From NCBI RefSeq assembly GCF_001039355.2, contig NW_019775897.1, forward strand, positions 1 through 24,210: 24,210 nt of DNA, in the 5' to 3' direction. Source of the DNA: Lingula anatina (Eukaryota; Brachiopoda; Lingulata; Lingulida; Lingulidae). The stretch's first letter is position 1; each line of letters opens with the position of its first letter. Shown piece by piece: positions 1-12,200 of the stretch. The notes under the pieces are model-generated. The model worked only from the letters and a program-made list of their open reading frames with translations. It had not been told where the DNA came from and searched no databases. Both the position numbers and the translations under genes were made by a program.

Positions 1-108
1 TGACAATAAATCACCGGCTGATGATTTTCGTGTTTCTGGTCAATAACTGACAATGACCACGGTGAACCGCTATACCCCGTCGGCACGCAATCTCCCCCCT
101 CAGCTGTC

Positions 109-115
109 TATAAAA
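109..115 (+). promoter_or_regulatory. TATA box of glycine-rich gene 1
   Basis: A perfect TATAAAA lies 154 bp upstream of the ATG at 263. It predicts a transcription start near 139-145 and a 5'UTR of roughly 120 bp. The sequence between shows no obvious intron. Confidence 0.65.
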
Positions 116-262
116 TGACCGCCCCTCGTCGACACCTGTCGAGAACGCTCTTGGCTCCATTTGAATCTTTGTCCACGAGGCAACACCGTCCTCAGCGCTT
201 GCAATACCGTGTGTTCCAATTTGAGTTTCTGTTGGAACTCTTCTGCTACGATCACCAAAACA

Positions 263-811
263 ATGTGGAAACAACTTCTGATTCTCGGCCTGGTGGTTAC
301 CGGGACCATCGCTCAGGGCTATACACGTCCGAGAGGTTTCTTTAACCGTCTTGGCGGCAGAAGAAGGAACAACCTGCTGCTAGGTAGCGGCGGCGGAGGA
401 GGAGGTGGAGGCGGAGGAGGAGGAGGTAGTAATGGAGGATTTGGTTTCGGCGCCGGCTTTGGAAGCGGCTTTGGCAACAATGGCGGCGGCGGAGGAGGAG
501 GCGGCGGTGGCGGCGGCGGCGGTGGTGGCGCCGGAAATGGTTACGGCTTTGGGGCCGGATTCGGAAGTGGATATGGTGGTTCCAGCGGCGGCGGAGGCGG
601 TGGCGGTGGTGGCGGCGGTGGTGGTGGCGCCGGAAACGGATACGGCTTCGGGGCCGGATTTGGAAGTGGATATGGTGGTTCCAGCGGTGGTGGTGGCGGC
701 GGTGGCGGAGGCGGTGGTGGCGGCGGCAGTAACGGAGGCTCCGGATTTGGCGCCGGATTTGGCTACGGCTCCGGCAGAGGGTACAATGCCAGATATGGAC
801 GCCGCTACTGA
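263..811 (+). CDS. Secreted glycine-rich protein 1, shematrin-like (182 aa)
   Basis: Intronless gene for a secreted, probably structural protein. The ATG at 263 is chosen because it starts a clean signal peptide (MWKQLLILGLVVTGTIAQG, cut expected near residues 17-18). The frame is open from 161, but the extra N-terminus is not signal-like and lies in the predicted 5'UTR. After a short basic stretch (RPRGFFNRLGGRRR) come four blocks of about 13-17 consecutive glycines. They are separated by G/F/Y/S/N-rich spacers of the type GFGAGFGSGYGG. The C-terminus is basic and ends in tyrosine (GYNARYGRRY). Shematrins of Pinctada share glycine-rich repeats and a C-terminal basic-plus-Tyr tail and are deposited in the shell framework. 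That assignment rests on composition. A glycine-rich silk-, byssus- or periostracum-type protein is the alternative. A second gene of the same type lies at 14092-14601. Confidence 0.88.
   Translation: MWKQLLILGLVVTGTIAQGYTRPRGFFNRLGGRRRNNLLLGSGGGGGGGGGGGGGSNGGFGFGAGFGSGFGNNGGGGGGGGGGGGGGGGAGNGYGFGAGFGSGYGGSSGGGGGGGGGGGGGGAGNGYGFGAGFGSGYGGSSGGGGGGGGGGGGGGSNGGSGFGAGFGYGSGRGYNARYGRRY
531..728 (+). repeat. 99-bp tandem repeat inside glycine-rich gene 1
   Basis: Two adjacent copies, starting at 531 (ccggaaatgg) and 630 (ccggaaacgg), encode the same 33-residue unit: AGNGYGFGAGFGSGYGGSS followed by a glycine run. They differ mainly at third codon positions. The period is a multiple of three, so the frame is kept. 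The repeat probably arose by unequal crossing-over or slippage in the GGN tracts. Confidence 0.8.
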
Positions 812-1000
812 GGTAGTTTAATACGCTGATGCTAAAGATGTAGTAACAATTAGGTAAGCTGCCTTCCGTTCATTTAAATATTTGCATTTTATTCGTCTTA
901 TAGCTTAAATTTCTTAATTAAATTTTTTGCTTTATTATATAATTACAATGCAAAAACCTTACAGTGTTTTCATTTTCATGCACTTTTCAATATTTTCTGG

Positions 1001-1006
1001 AATAAA
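1001..1006 (+). terminator. Candidate poly(A) signal of glycine-rich gene 1
   Basis: A canonical AATAAA lies 190 bp after the stop codon. A weaker ATTAAA is at 917-922, about 106 bp after the stop. Either could set the 3' end. Confidence 0.45.
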
Positions 1007-2441
1007 TATATACAGGGATGTTCTTTTTCATTAGCAAGTTACATGTTAAAAGGAATTATTCTGCTTTCTCTCACCATATTTGCGTGCAATATTTTTGAAT
1101 AGCATATTGGCATATAATGCTGAAGAACAATTGTTTTTACACTGACACTACGTGGAAAGATCAACAGAAAGATCATAAAAGATCAATAAAAAGTTTTCAT
1201 TTCATTTCAGAATTGGATTTGGACAATGGCCAAAGTTAACTTCTGGAAAGTTGAGTCCAACACCTAAAATGAATCTCTTAACCGCTCAGGAATTTTAGTA
1301 GCCATAAAATGACCAAATGACGATTCACAATGTGTTTATTATACATAGTTACGTGACAATACAGCAGCCGATGAAAATGTTAAATGATTTAGGTGGATGT
1401 AAATATCAATATACGCCATTATGATCAAGCGAAAATTAAAAACATTTGACGACGCCATTTTGCTTAACTTTGGTGAGCAAGAGCCTTTTGTGTTTTTCTT
1501 AGATAGTGTTATTATGTTATCCACTCGGTTCGTATTTGTGCATGTACTTTTCACTTAAATTTTATATCAAGACTGAATAAATTTTCTCTGTACAATTTCT
1601 ATGAGTTATGTGAGGTTATGGCGTCTTAGTACACGTTACTTTACCCGACTCGTACATTCAAGTACTTTTTTAAACTTTTTATTACAAAAATGTGACTTTT
1701 ATCAAATCTTTCTTTCTAAGCAACCATAATACTATTTGTAAAATAGTTCAGATAGATTTTAGCAGTTTGCTATGCTGCCTGGTAAATTACCATCGCTAAA
1801 CGGGATATTGTTATTTCGGCAAGCATTTGGAAAAAATTAGCAAACTAAGCCCCATGGAAACGAAAGCGGTCAGGCTGGTTGTGTCTTTTAATTTGCAGTA
1901 TTTTTGACGTCTTTAAAAAATTTGTACTTTCATATATTTGATCTCCTCATATAATAGATACTTTAAACAAAAAACCACTTTTAGAGGTTTTCTCACAAAA
2001 ATACGAAAATTGTATTCTCTCGTGCCTTCGTTAATTTTGTAGCACTTGTCGATTATGGAGGTTTCTAGTTCCGTGTCTAGCCCACCATACGAATAGTCGT
2101 TTTAAAGATCAGGTTTCACTCATGCGTTTTTTATACAGTTCTTGCATTATCAACCTGCGTAAAGCATTAGTTGATAGTGGGTGGATAAGTGGGTGGCGCA
2201 TACTTCCATTACTAAAATAAAATTATTATTTGCAATTGGTTATTTACACGGGTTATCTGAAAAGAAAATGGAAGGATGTAATTATCAGATAACGACAAGT
2301 CCCTTGTGCTATTTCTTTATAATGGCGGGAGAGAAAAGATATTATAAATTCTTTGAATATTCTTCTATTAGATTTTAACCCTCAAAACAATAACGAAATG
2401 ATTTAAAACAGTAATAGCGAAATACAATTTTCCGAAAATTA

Positions 2442-2447
2442 TTTAAT
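2442..2447 (-). terminator. Candidate poly(A) signal of gene A
   Basis: ATTAAA on the minus strand, about 92 bp after the gene A stop codon. It is the nearest usable variant signal found. Confidence 0.35.
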
Positions 2448-2538
2448 AAGTCTTGTCAAACTAATGTCTCATGGTCAGCAAAGAATTCATAGATGCATAT
2501 GTAGGAAATCATTCTTGGTGCGGCATTTAGTTTTCTCT

Positions 2539-2597
2539 TCATGGGATGATAGCCTCTACTCCTCTCTTGCCGATAAGATGGATCTGTGGAAGAGGCT
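2539..2597 (-). CDS. Gene A exon 7: C-terminal tail and stop
   Basis: The acceptor is ctctttccag. The exon encodes [19 protein letters not shown] and then TGA. Gene B has [13 protein letters not shown] at the same place. The match confirms the exon. Confidence 0.85.
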
Positions 2598-5500
2598 CTG
2601 GAAAGAGAAATAAACGTTTAAATTTTTACAAGCGTAACATAGGTTTAACCTTATCGTTTTCTCTAAGATATCAAATTAATTTGATATTTACACAAGCAAA
2701 TTAAGGCATGTGATTCAGTTAATGGGGTTTTACAGCTGATTTACATGTACCCAATTTAAAAAGTTGAATCAGCTAGATAATTTAAGGAATGATCAGGTGA
2801 TGTGTATGTGTAGAAAGATGTGACCTTACCGTCACTGCATTCAATCCCCACATCTTTATCGTGGTTGCAAAAAGCAGCTCCCCATTTCCAAGAGGTGGGA
2901 CACTGAACGATAGATTGCTCGTTTCCTTCACAATCCAAAAGCCTTAGCCACACTGGATATGATGTAGACATTTTCCCAAGTTTCCCGTTTGTGAAGAACT
3001 GCGTAGCGTTCTTAAACCCAAGTTGACGACATAACACTCTGGCAACGTCCATGTTCATGTAGTAATCACAAAGTGACCCCCATACGTCGTTGTGCCACAG
3101 GCTTACCACACCTGAGTATACGTGACCGAAGCGACTTGTATTTGTAGGTGCAGACAGTCGAACAATAGTTCCTGCAAAATCAAATTAATGTGACTAACGT
3201 GCGTCAGTAGAATAATAAATGTTTTCCTTAACATATGAAATCTGTAACTGTTAGTTGTATATAGAGAACTCGCACGTGATTACTGCTGACTGAGAAACGC
3301 TATCTGCTCGCTTAAGCCTAGGTCCCAACTACGTTTTGGACGCCGGAGCACAGGTCTCAAACTACTGCGCATGCGCAAAAAGTACTCTGTTTGATAAATA
3401 TTAAATAATAAATTGAAAAAACCTGCCGGTGTTTACTGTCTGGTTGATTTGATTTAATTTGCTTTCTGGTGTTGTTTTGAGATATTATATTGGAAATGTT
3501 CTGTTGATTGTATCTATTTAAAAGCAAATCCATCGGACTTTCCTTGGATTAACATTTATTTTGCCTTCATTGTAAGGGGGATTCCCTTCGCATTTATAGT
3601 GTTATATGTGGCCCCAAGGGGATTTTCCACCCCTCCCCCACTCTTGATTAATTAAATTCTTCATCGGGCAGGTTGAAAATGATATTGCAAAATACATTCA
3701 AAATCGTAGGAAGGTTAATTACAGATAATGCTGCGAGGACATTTCTTGTGCGAGGGCAAACTCGGCCAATATAAAATTTTTAACTTCGTCTCCCGGTTTT
3801 GGAGCGCCTGTTCTAATTTTTGAAAGCGAGGCAATGGAACCAAACAAAACGATACAATTTGTAATCTCGTAAAAATTGCTATTTTTAAATAGAGCTCATA
3901 GCATGGAGTACATGGAAATGCGACTCGTTTATTATTATGATCTTTAATAATAATTAATATAAAACAGGGGCGGATTTAGGCCATCTTCTGGGTCTTCCGG
4001 AAGACTGTCAGATTTTAAAGTTTACATTGACGGGTATCTAATATTTTCTGTCGGAAGAGGGTCAAAAATGGAGGATGGATCAACAAAGATAATTTGGAAG
4101 GCTGTCAGAAAATATCTCTGAATCCGCCCCTGTAAAATATACGATTTAATAAGTTCTTGTTCCCGGCCTATTTATTAGCTTAATTGATTTTTTTTTTTTT
4201 TTAGTATTTGGAGATTATTTACACAAAAGTTGTCTAGTTTCATATCGAGGCACCACGTATTGTTCGTGTGCTGACGCACGTTTTTTTTTTTTTTTTTAGT
4301 GCGTACGGCTAGGATGTAGCTAGATCGCAGGGAAGGAATCAAGTAATTGGTGAAAAGTATCTACGTGCTGTTTGCGTCCTCCAAAAGTCACACGATGGAC
4401 GTGCTCCTCACGCACGAACTCCCACGTTTTCCCCATTTATTTGGCCGTAGACCACACGTAGCAGCCCGTACGTTCGGTTGGGACCTAAAGCTACTCTTAC
4501 AACCGGTAGTGCGTGCTCCTACGAGCGGTTTGCGTGCAAAATATTGACCAAGTAGTAAGATACACGCACGTGGAACGTACTTTTTTTGGTGGACGCAAAC
4601 GCGACGCAAAGCACGCAGCCCGAAAACTGGCCGGCCAGTTTTTCGCTACGACCTGTCTGCGACAATTAGAACGCCAGAAGCACGCTCGTAGCACGCAAGA
4701 CAAAAGTGCTGAGTAAGTGCGCTAGGCGTACGTGTAACACAGGAAAAGCATGCAGAAATCCCGGGGTACTTTACCACAAAGACGTATACTTATCACGCAA
4801 GAGACTCGTACGTTCAACTTGCTTTCAATGTACGTGTTAACAAAAAGGGGGGTGAGCGCACTTCCTCCGTGCGTTTATCTTACTTCCAAAGTGCGTAGCG
4901 AGTACAGTAGAAGTGCGTCACACTAAGACGACGCATGTGACCAGCACGATAAAAGTGCGTCACAAGTACTTGCTTAGGTGCATCGTGCGCCTATATCAAA
5001 GCTGCTACGAACAGTCTGCTCTCAGTTCAAAGTCGATGGCGCATCCTTCTTGGAAGTGCGATTTTTGGAAGCTAAAACAGTGAATGATGAAGAGACTCGG
5101 TGCTCCCTTTTATATTATTTTGAATTTACGTGCGTTCCACCAATTTGACTCACGAGTGACGTGCTTAACACTTCCGTGCTCATTACGTTTCTCTTACGTT
5201 TCTCTTACTTCGTATGTACGATTTCTGAAAACGCACGCTTCACTTGCAATACACGTACGCTTATCTCACTCACTGTGTGCGACACAAGTACAGATCGTAC
5301 GTTCTCTTTACCTCTTCCTACTTCCAAAAAGGCGTACAGACCAATGAAGTACTTACTATTTACATCAGCTGCGATTTAATTTTCATCCTGCGACAACGCT
5401 ACGCCTGACAAGAACTCCGAGGACGCACGATCTCTAAGCACGCACGACGGGTTGTAAGAGAGCCTTAAGCTTTAAATGCGTGCTGAATGCGCGGGTCATT

Positions 5501-8500
5501 CCCTCCCTTCGCCAAAAAACCTGTTGTGCATCCGTTGGATTTTTTTACACGTGCGTTCTATATTCGTTCTTCATGCGCCCTTTATACGCAAAACACGCCA
5601 ACAAAACGCTTTTCAACTCGCACTTTTCTGGCAAATTCTGTCAAAAGTTGGACGCGCAACAGGGTATTTGGCTTATTTTCATGCGCAATGCATGCGTGCC
5701 TCGTGCGTTCTGTAGGTGTGACCGGGCCTTAAACAAAACATTGAGTGCTTTGACCTAATACGTAAATCTTGTAACAATTAAGAGTCCATAGCTACATCAA
5801 AAATAATAATAAAAACAGAGAGAGAGAGAGGAGAGGGAGAGAGTCTAAGAGTTCATGCTAAAACTTATTGAGGACAGTTTTGAATACAGGTTATAAAGTC
5901 TGGGCACTTTAGGCATACATGTACACGATATAAACAGTAGACATTAGACTCTAACTGTACTGCATTTTAGTCTAAAGTAGAAGAGAAATATCATAAATAC
6001 CACAGTTCATCTCATCTTCGGGCATTTCACTTCTGTATCCCCCGCAGTCAGGGATTTGGTCACAATATAGACGACGAGGAAGACACATGTCGTCTTTAGG
6101 GCAACGAAAGTAACCACTGGGACAATCACCTAAATTGTATGCACGTACGATATAAGATACTGAGTACAGGGGTATATCTGCCCTGAATTTTAGCGTGTCC
6201 TCAATTTGAATATTCATAAGGACAAGTGAAACAAATAAATGCTGATATTTCATTTTTTCATCTTTACGTATAATATTCATTATTTATTCCATTCATATCC
6301 ATTAACAGAACTACTATCTTACCACACATCCGTTCGTCAGATCCGTCTCCACAGTTATCATATCCATCGCAGATGTTTGATTTATGCACACACTTGCCAT
6401 TGTCACAAGCGAAATAATACCCACTGCACTTAGCTGTAATATTCAACGGCAAAAAATGAATATTTGAATATACCATGACAGACAGCGTTTTTATTTTTAT
6501 TTATTTATTCATTTATATTTTTGTGGGGGGATACCAAAATATATTTGTAACGTGGCACTTTGCAGTTCTTACTACCTACACATCAAACACCCCCTCTTTA
6601 ATAGGCTTGGACCTTAATCGGCTTTTTAATATCAAATAAAGTTACGAAACGGACTTAACTATATTTATCCGTAACAATATTTATTTTATTTACTTAATTA
6701 TTTTTTGAAAATATATCTTTTTGTTAAAAGGGTGTTCATATATATGTCACAGGCCAGATCCCAATCTAGTCATTTAACTAAATGGAGTATTGGCCAGATT
6801 CCAATTGGGTCTTTGAATTGTTAAAACCATAAAGAGCCAATGAGTTAGTTGACAGGTGAGTTGCCAGTTTGTTTTACGTCATGTACAATTAAAATTGTGG
6901 ATGTTATAGATCAAAGTATATCATATTAAATTAAGGTCTGGCAAATGAAATTCAGTTTTATTCATTTTATGTGGTTTGTAAAACAAGATTATTGCATAAA
7001 CATTTAAAGAAACGTATTTGGATAGATTAAATCGGAGTAAAGGAATGTTAATTTTATTAAAGGTGTGGCAAGGAAAGGTTTCAATATTTCATTTGTATAA
7101 ATTTTAGGAAAACATGTCCATTTTCCCAAGAGTTTACTCTTGAAAGATGGATCTTACTCAAATGAAAAATATTGAACTCCGTATTTTTTCAACTAGTGCA
7201 CAACTTGCATTTTAACCTAAGACAGTGGAGAACATTGATAAGATATCTTAAAAAATGCAGAGGTGTTCTAAAAAGCTGTACAAAATATTACACCCAAAAC
7301 CCAACATAGAGGTGCAAATAAGGTCACATGCATGCCCTTATAAATATTAAGTGCACAGATTGCAAACTACATATATGTAAGTACAGGTATGTATGTAAAT
7401 CTGACTCCCCCAAAAGGTGACTCCCCAGTCAGATTTTCATTATGAAAATATGACTCCCCAGTCAAATTTGCATAATGAAAATGTGACTCCCCCCCCCCCC
7501 CCCACAAAACTTTATAAATCTTATTTAATTTGAGTATATGACTATTATATTGTAGTATGCATAATGGAGGATACATTGGTACTTTTGTTAGTTTGCAGGT
7601 TCAAATTTTAAAGAGCAAATAAAATTAAAAATGTGTATTTTACCACCCAATGACTCCCCTACGAAAAAAGGATTTGATATTTGGTGATCATTTCAACATA
7701 TTTCCCTCAAGTATGCTTTATGAAGAATATATTGGAAATATTTGAAAGTTTGGTGGTAAAATATTGGGTGCAAAAAATGAAAAAAATCATAAAAAAGCTT
7801 CATATTCATACCCATGGGATTTTGACTCCCATGAAGATAAGGCCTTTTATATTTAGTCACCATTCGATTGTTTTCCACATAGTTTGCATTGTGGCACATA
7901 TTTTGTTAGTATTTGAAAGTTTGGTGGTGAAAATTTTGGTGAAACTTTATAATTTTTGAAACAAGTATTCATTTTACTACCTGTAGGATTTGGACTCCCA
8001 AAGCCTTCTCATAGGAGTCATTGGGTGGAAAAATACGCATTTTTCATTTTCTTATTTTCTCATGAAAATTTTCAGAAAGTGCCAATGTATCCTCCATTAT
8101 GCATACAACAAGATAAAACTTATTTATTCAAATAAAATAAGATTTATAATGTTTTGTGAGGGGGAGTCAAAATTTCATGGGGGGAGTCAGATTTTCATTA
8201 TGAAATTTTGACTGGGGGAGTCAGATTTTCATGTTACACCGGAACATACCTTACCATTTAGGGCTCTTCACATAATGTAAAGATGGTAAAAATTAAAATT
8301 GAGACTGTCGTGGATTTTTTTCTATACACATATGCTTTTTTTTAATGAATATAACTTTGAATTCATTCAATTTTATTTTTCGACACTTCAGCATGTGAAA
8401 TGCACCTCTACATGTATATTGGGTTTGGACGATTAATGGGCAGCCTTTTCCTAAAAGCTGTAGCTTTAATAAAACATTCCTTTACTACATGTTTTAATCA

Positions 8501-9182
8501 ATATAAATGTTTTTTTCTTTAAGTAATTATGCAATAGTCTTTAAAAAGCATCATCAACATGTTTTAATCTAAATTTCATTTGCCACACCTGTAATTTTTG
8601 TGTAATGAACCTAGATCCACAATTTAATATCACATGTCACACATACTTGACCAAGAAGATTCTTATTATGCTGTCAACAATGCAAAGGCCCAATTGGGAT
8701 CTGGCCTGTGACATGACACTATATCTAAAAATAATGGAATATTCCAAAAGGATACTGAATCTACAATTTTAATGATTTTAAACTAAGACAAATTGTAACT
8801 TTCAATCGGCTCATTATAACTCAATGTTCTACCTTCAAGTTACTGGGGTACAGTACATGTATATTTGGGGATTTTTTTTATTCATTTGGATACCTCACGG
8901 TGACCAATTATATATATATATATATATATATACAACATTGGTCAAAAAGGTTGTCCCACCCCCTTACCACGTACGCTTTAATTGGAATTTGCATTGCAGA
9001 TGAGAACCAATTCCCAAATAATCTTAACCAATTCCGCCACGGTCTTTAGGATGAATGGGAGAATATCCCACATAACAGAATTGTTACCCATGTTGAAGGC
9101 TTGTCGTGCTGTCTACAGGAGATAATTGCAGTACGCAGTAGACGCACACGCTGTTAGGCACGTGACCTTGAACAAGCACACC

Positions 9183-9241
<59 letters not shown>

Positions 9242-12200
9242 GACGTGTTCAAAAAAGCAGGCATTTTAGAAAAAAAGCAGTCACCCAGTTACTGTATCGT
9301 TTTTGTGATAATAATCAGAGAACTTTGAAATAAATATTGTATCCACGAGTTCCAAAATATTAAGCATATATCTTTTGTTATCATATTCCATGTTAGGTGT
9401 TCTACTGGCACTAAATATTAAGATACATTAAAGAAAAAACACATACCTCTGACCATGCACTGAAGAGAAAATGCATTGTGCTTTGTCCAACCATCACAAC
9501 ACCGGTATCGTGTTGTGTAATTCACTCTGAAAAATACAATTATTATACATCAAATAATTATAAATCAAAGGAAAATGCAAACCTCTGACCATGCACTGAA
9601 GAGAAAATGCCGTCAAAAGAGTCCGTGTAATTGCACCACCAGCGTAGGCGCTGACGGTACACATGGTATTAGTCTCGACCCGTCTCGTCTGCCATAAACA
9701 CCGTTTCCGCCGGCTCCGCCGCCATGCTACCGTTACCGCTTCTCCTCCTAGAATTCAAGAGCCTGTGTACCCATCTCTTGGGTTTAGGTTACGTATAATC
9801 TCAGCTCGTTCCACGTAAATTTTGGGCTTTGTCGGTGCACAGGTCTAGGTGTGGCGCTCGTCGCGATGGACCCTTGTCCAAATTTTGCAAAATTAAATGC
9901 TAAATATCTCCCAAACCGGATGAATTATGGGAAAAATGTCTTAGATGGCTGACCGACAGTCATATGTGGAGATTTTAAATAGGCCCTTGGATTAGACCTT
10001 TGACATTTAATTCAAGGTTAAACGGGTACAAATTTTCTTAAAAGGGGATCTTTCGCATTTCTTTTTATTTGTGCCGATTTTCAGAAACTACACAGACCTA
10101 ACCTACACTGTTATTGGCAGGGGTTACCCATAGCATCATCATTCACCTTCGTGAGTTTGGGGTTAATCAGTGCATTTTCGCGGGAGAAGAGGCCATTAGA
10201 AGCTAAAACTGAAAATTCTTTCTAATTCTTGAACCGTAAATGCTACAGACCTCTTGTTTTTTTTTTTTTTTTTTCAATTTATAGAGCTTGTCAAGGGCAC
10301 CACTAGGGGTGGTGTCCGTTTTTTGTTTTCCATACGGTTTACGAGTTGCGCTATATCAAAAAGTACAAAGTGGTGGTGAAAATAAAATGTGAAATACAGT
10401 AATGTGCCATAATGTCGAACGTCGAAAAAAAATAACATAAGGGTAAGTGAGTGACAGACAACTTCCTGTCAAAAATGCCAGATATCATGAAATTAGAACA
10501 TTTGGAACTTCTGCACACCTCCAATTTCATGAATTTCATCAAAAACAGAAATTCATGGCGCATTACTGTAACTCCAAAATTAGCAAAGATACACCTATAA
10601 TTACTATTGAACTTGATATAGGAAGTCATACATTGGCAATCTAACTGTGATATTAAAATTGACCTTTGGCCTACTTTTCGCCATGAACAGCATTTCACTA
10701 ATTTGGATGTTAACTTTTACTTTTCCTCACGATTTTGTTTTAAATGGTAATTTTCAATAAAAATATTGAGAACTCATGTTTACTGCATTTTGTAGAGCTC
10801 TTCAAGCACAACACTGGAGGTGGTGTCCCCTTTTTGTTTTCCATACGAATGCCCTTACTTCAATACCCGGAGGCAATATCGCCTCTCCGATCCTTTAGTT
10901 TCAATATGGTATAAAGTATCTGTCACAATCGCCCTAACAAAGGTCTGGAAGGACAAAAATATTTCTCTTAGGACAAAGAAAAGACTACTCAACTCGTTAA
11001 GTTTTATGGATATCTTCATATGACGCATAATGTTGCGTGGTGAAAAAATTAGACAGGAAAAGATTAGAAAGTTTTGAATTTTGGCCCTATCGGCGCGTTC
11101 TTAGAATCAGCTGGGTTACAAGGACTACGAAAGATGAATTGCTGAGACGGTTCGAATGCGAAAAAGACTGCTTGACCCTATCACAGAGAAAAAAGCTTAC
11201 CTTCGTGGGACACATTTTGAAAGACCAGGACATGGGAAAATTATTATTGATTGGAGCCGTATACGGACCTAAAACGGACCTAAAATGCGATGTAGCTGAC
11301 GGACCTCTGTGGGTCCATGGTTCAGGGGGATAGAATGACTCAAAACTGTGGCTTGTGGAATGTTTTTGCAATATATCTGTGTGTGTGTGGGGGGGGGGGG
11401 GGGCACGGCAGTTGTTTTTGATGATAAAAACGTACCGGTATTTATGGATTATTATACACTCAGCTGCAACAGTGAACTGATAGACCTCATAGGTCTAATA
11501 TATATTAAGTTTTATTTTACATATGATGAAGCGTAATGAAATGAAAATTGAGAGAAACGACATATTTACGGCGAAAGTGGTAACGTTTATACGCATGCAC
11601 ATCCTGCCAAGCCAAATTTGAATTATGTGAAAAGTATGTATTTATACTTCATAAATACATGATTTAGTATTTCAAATATAAATATCTATCCTACATGTGT
11701 ATCTGAGAGAGAAAGAGAGAGAGAGAGATCTTACGAATATCTTCCTCTGTTGTCCTTGGTCTCCACTCGGTATTTGTAAGTACATACATTGGACCTGAAA
11801 AACATCTTATTTTTTATTTTCATCGTTCCTATACTTTAGTTTATGCTTTTGAAGTTAATAAAGGCATAGGTCTACTGTGTGCGTTTGAAAATCCCTAAAA
11901 TTCATACTTTCTTTGTCTACAGTATATATCTTTTCTAGTTCAGCTCTTCAAGATATCAAACATATCAAATAAAAGTACCTGGTGTCGACACTTGCTTATG
12001 TATAGGAAGACATCGTGTTCTAAATGACTCGCCAGCAGTTAAAAAAAACTAAACTATAAAATTAAATATAGAAAGAAACATTGCATCCAAGTGCAGGGAC
12101 ATGACCAACAGATTGGAGGGAACACGTACTGTAGTAGATTATGGCTCTTTTTCAGATGAAAATTCATTTTGGCAGGTAAATACCGTATAGAATACTTTTA

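Larger units (their letters stand above)
812..2538. other. Intergenic, between convergent glycine-rich gene 1 and gene A
   Basis: AT-rich sequence holding the 3'UTR and poly(A) signals of both flanking genes. The short open frames at 1339-1554 (-) and 2181-2378 (+) lack recognisable motifs and have an AT-driven composition. I see no further gene. Confidence 0.55.
3172..6000 (-). other. Gene A intron 5, repeat-filled (2.8 kb)
   Basis: Holds an NRF-1-type palindrome (3366-3377), a short MITE (3965-4132), T-runs, the GTGCGT/ACGCAC-dense island (about 4260-5735) and a GA microsatellite (5817-5843). The matching intron of gene B is only 211 bp. No coding exon is seen inside. Confidence 0.75.
6434..9446 (-). 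other. Gene A intron 3, holding a foldback repeat and a Tc1 remnant (3.0 kb)
   Basis: The 2-kb inverted repeat (6744-8714) fills most of it. It is followed by a TA run, a Tc1-like transposase remnant and a longer TA run. The matching intron in gene B is 534 bp. Confidence 0.75.
9527..11734 (-). other. Gene A intron 2, transposon-rich (2.2 kb)
   Basis: Contains a 30-bp copy of the exon 3 end (9581-9610), a full copy of the 743-bp repeat (9635-10377), a partial copy of its end (10784-10848), a LINE remnant (about 10868-11290), a run of about 16 G (near 11389-11403) and a GA tract (11705-11728). The frames at 10351-10698 and 10447-10644 have no recognisable motif. Confidence 0.75.

Noticed and set aside
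161-262. Upstream ATG of glycine-rich gene 1 (34 extra residues)
   Set aside because: The extension is not signal-like, while the ATG at 263 begins an excellent signal peptide. The extra codons lie in the predicted 5'UTR.
405-821. 138-aa plus-strand frame rich in Glu/Ala/Val overlapping glycine-rich gene 1
   Set aside because: Out-of-frame reading of GGN repeats. It has no signal peptide and its composition is fully explained by the glycine codons.
4347-5758. Several 66-92 aa frames on both strands in the GTGCGT island
   Set aside because: Overlapping low-information frames in repeat DNA. They lack known motifs and consistent starts.
11150-11165. ggttcgaat string resembling a tRNA B box
   Set aside because: It lies in the LINE remnant, and no A box or cloverleaf could be built around it. 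No tRNA was found elsewhere in the window.
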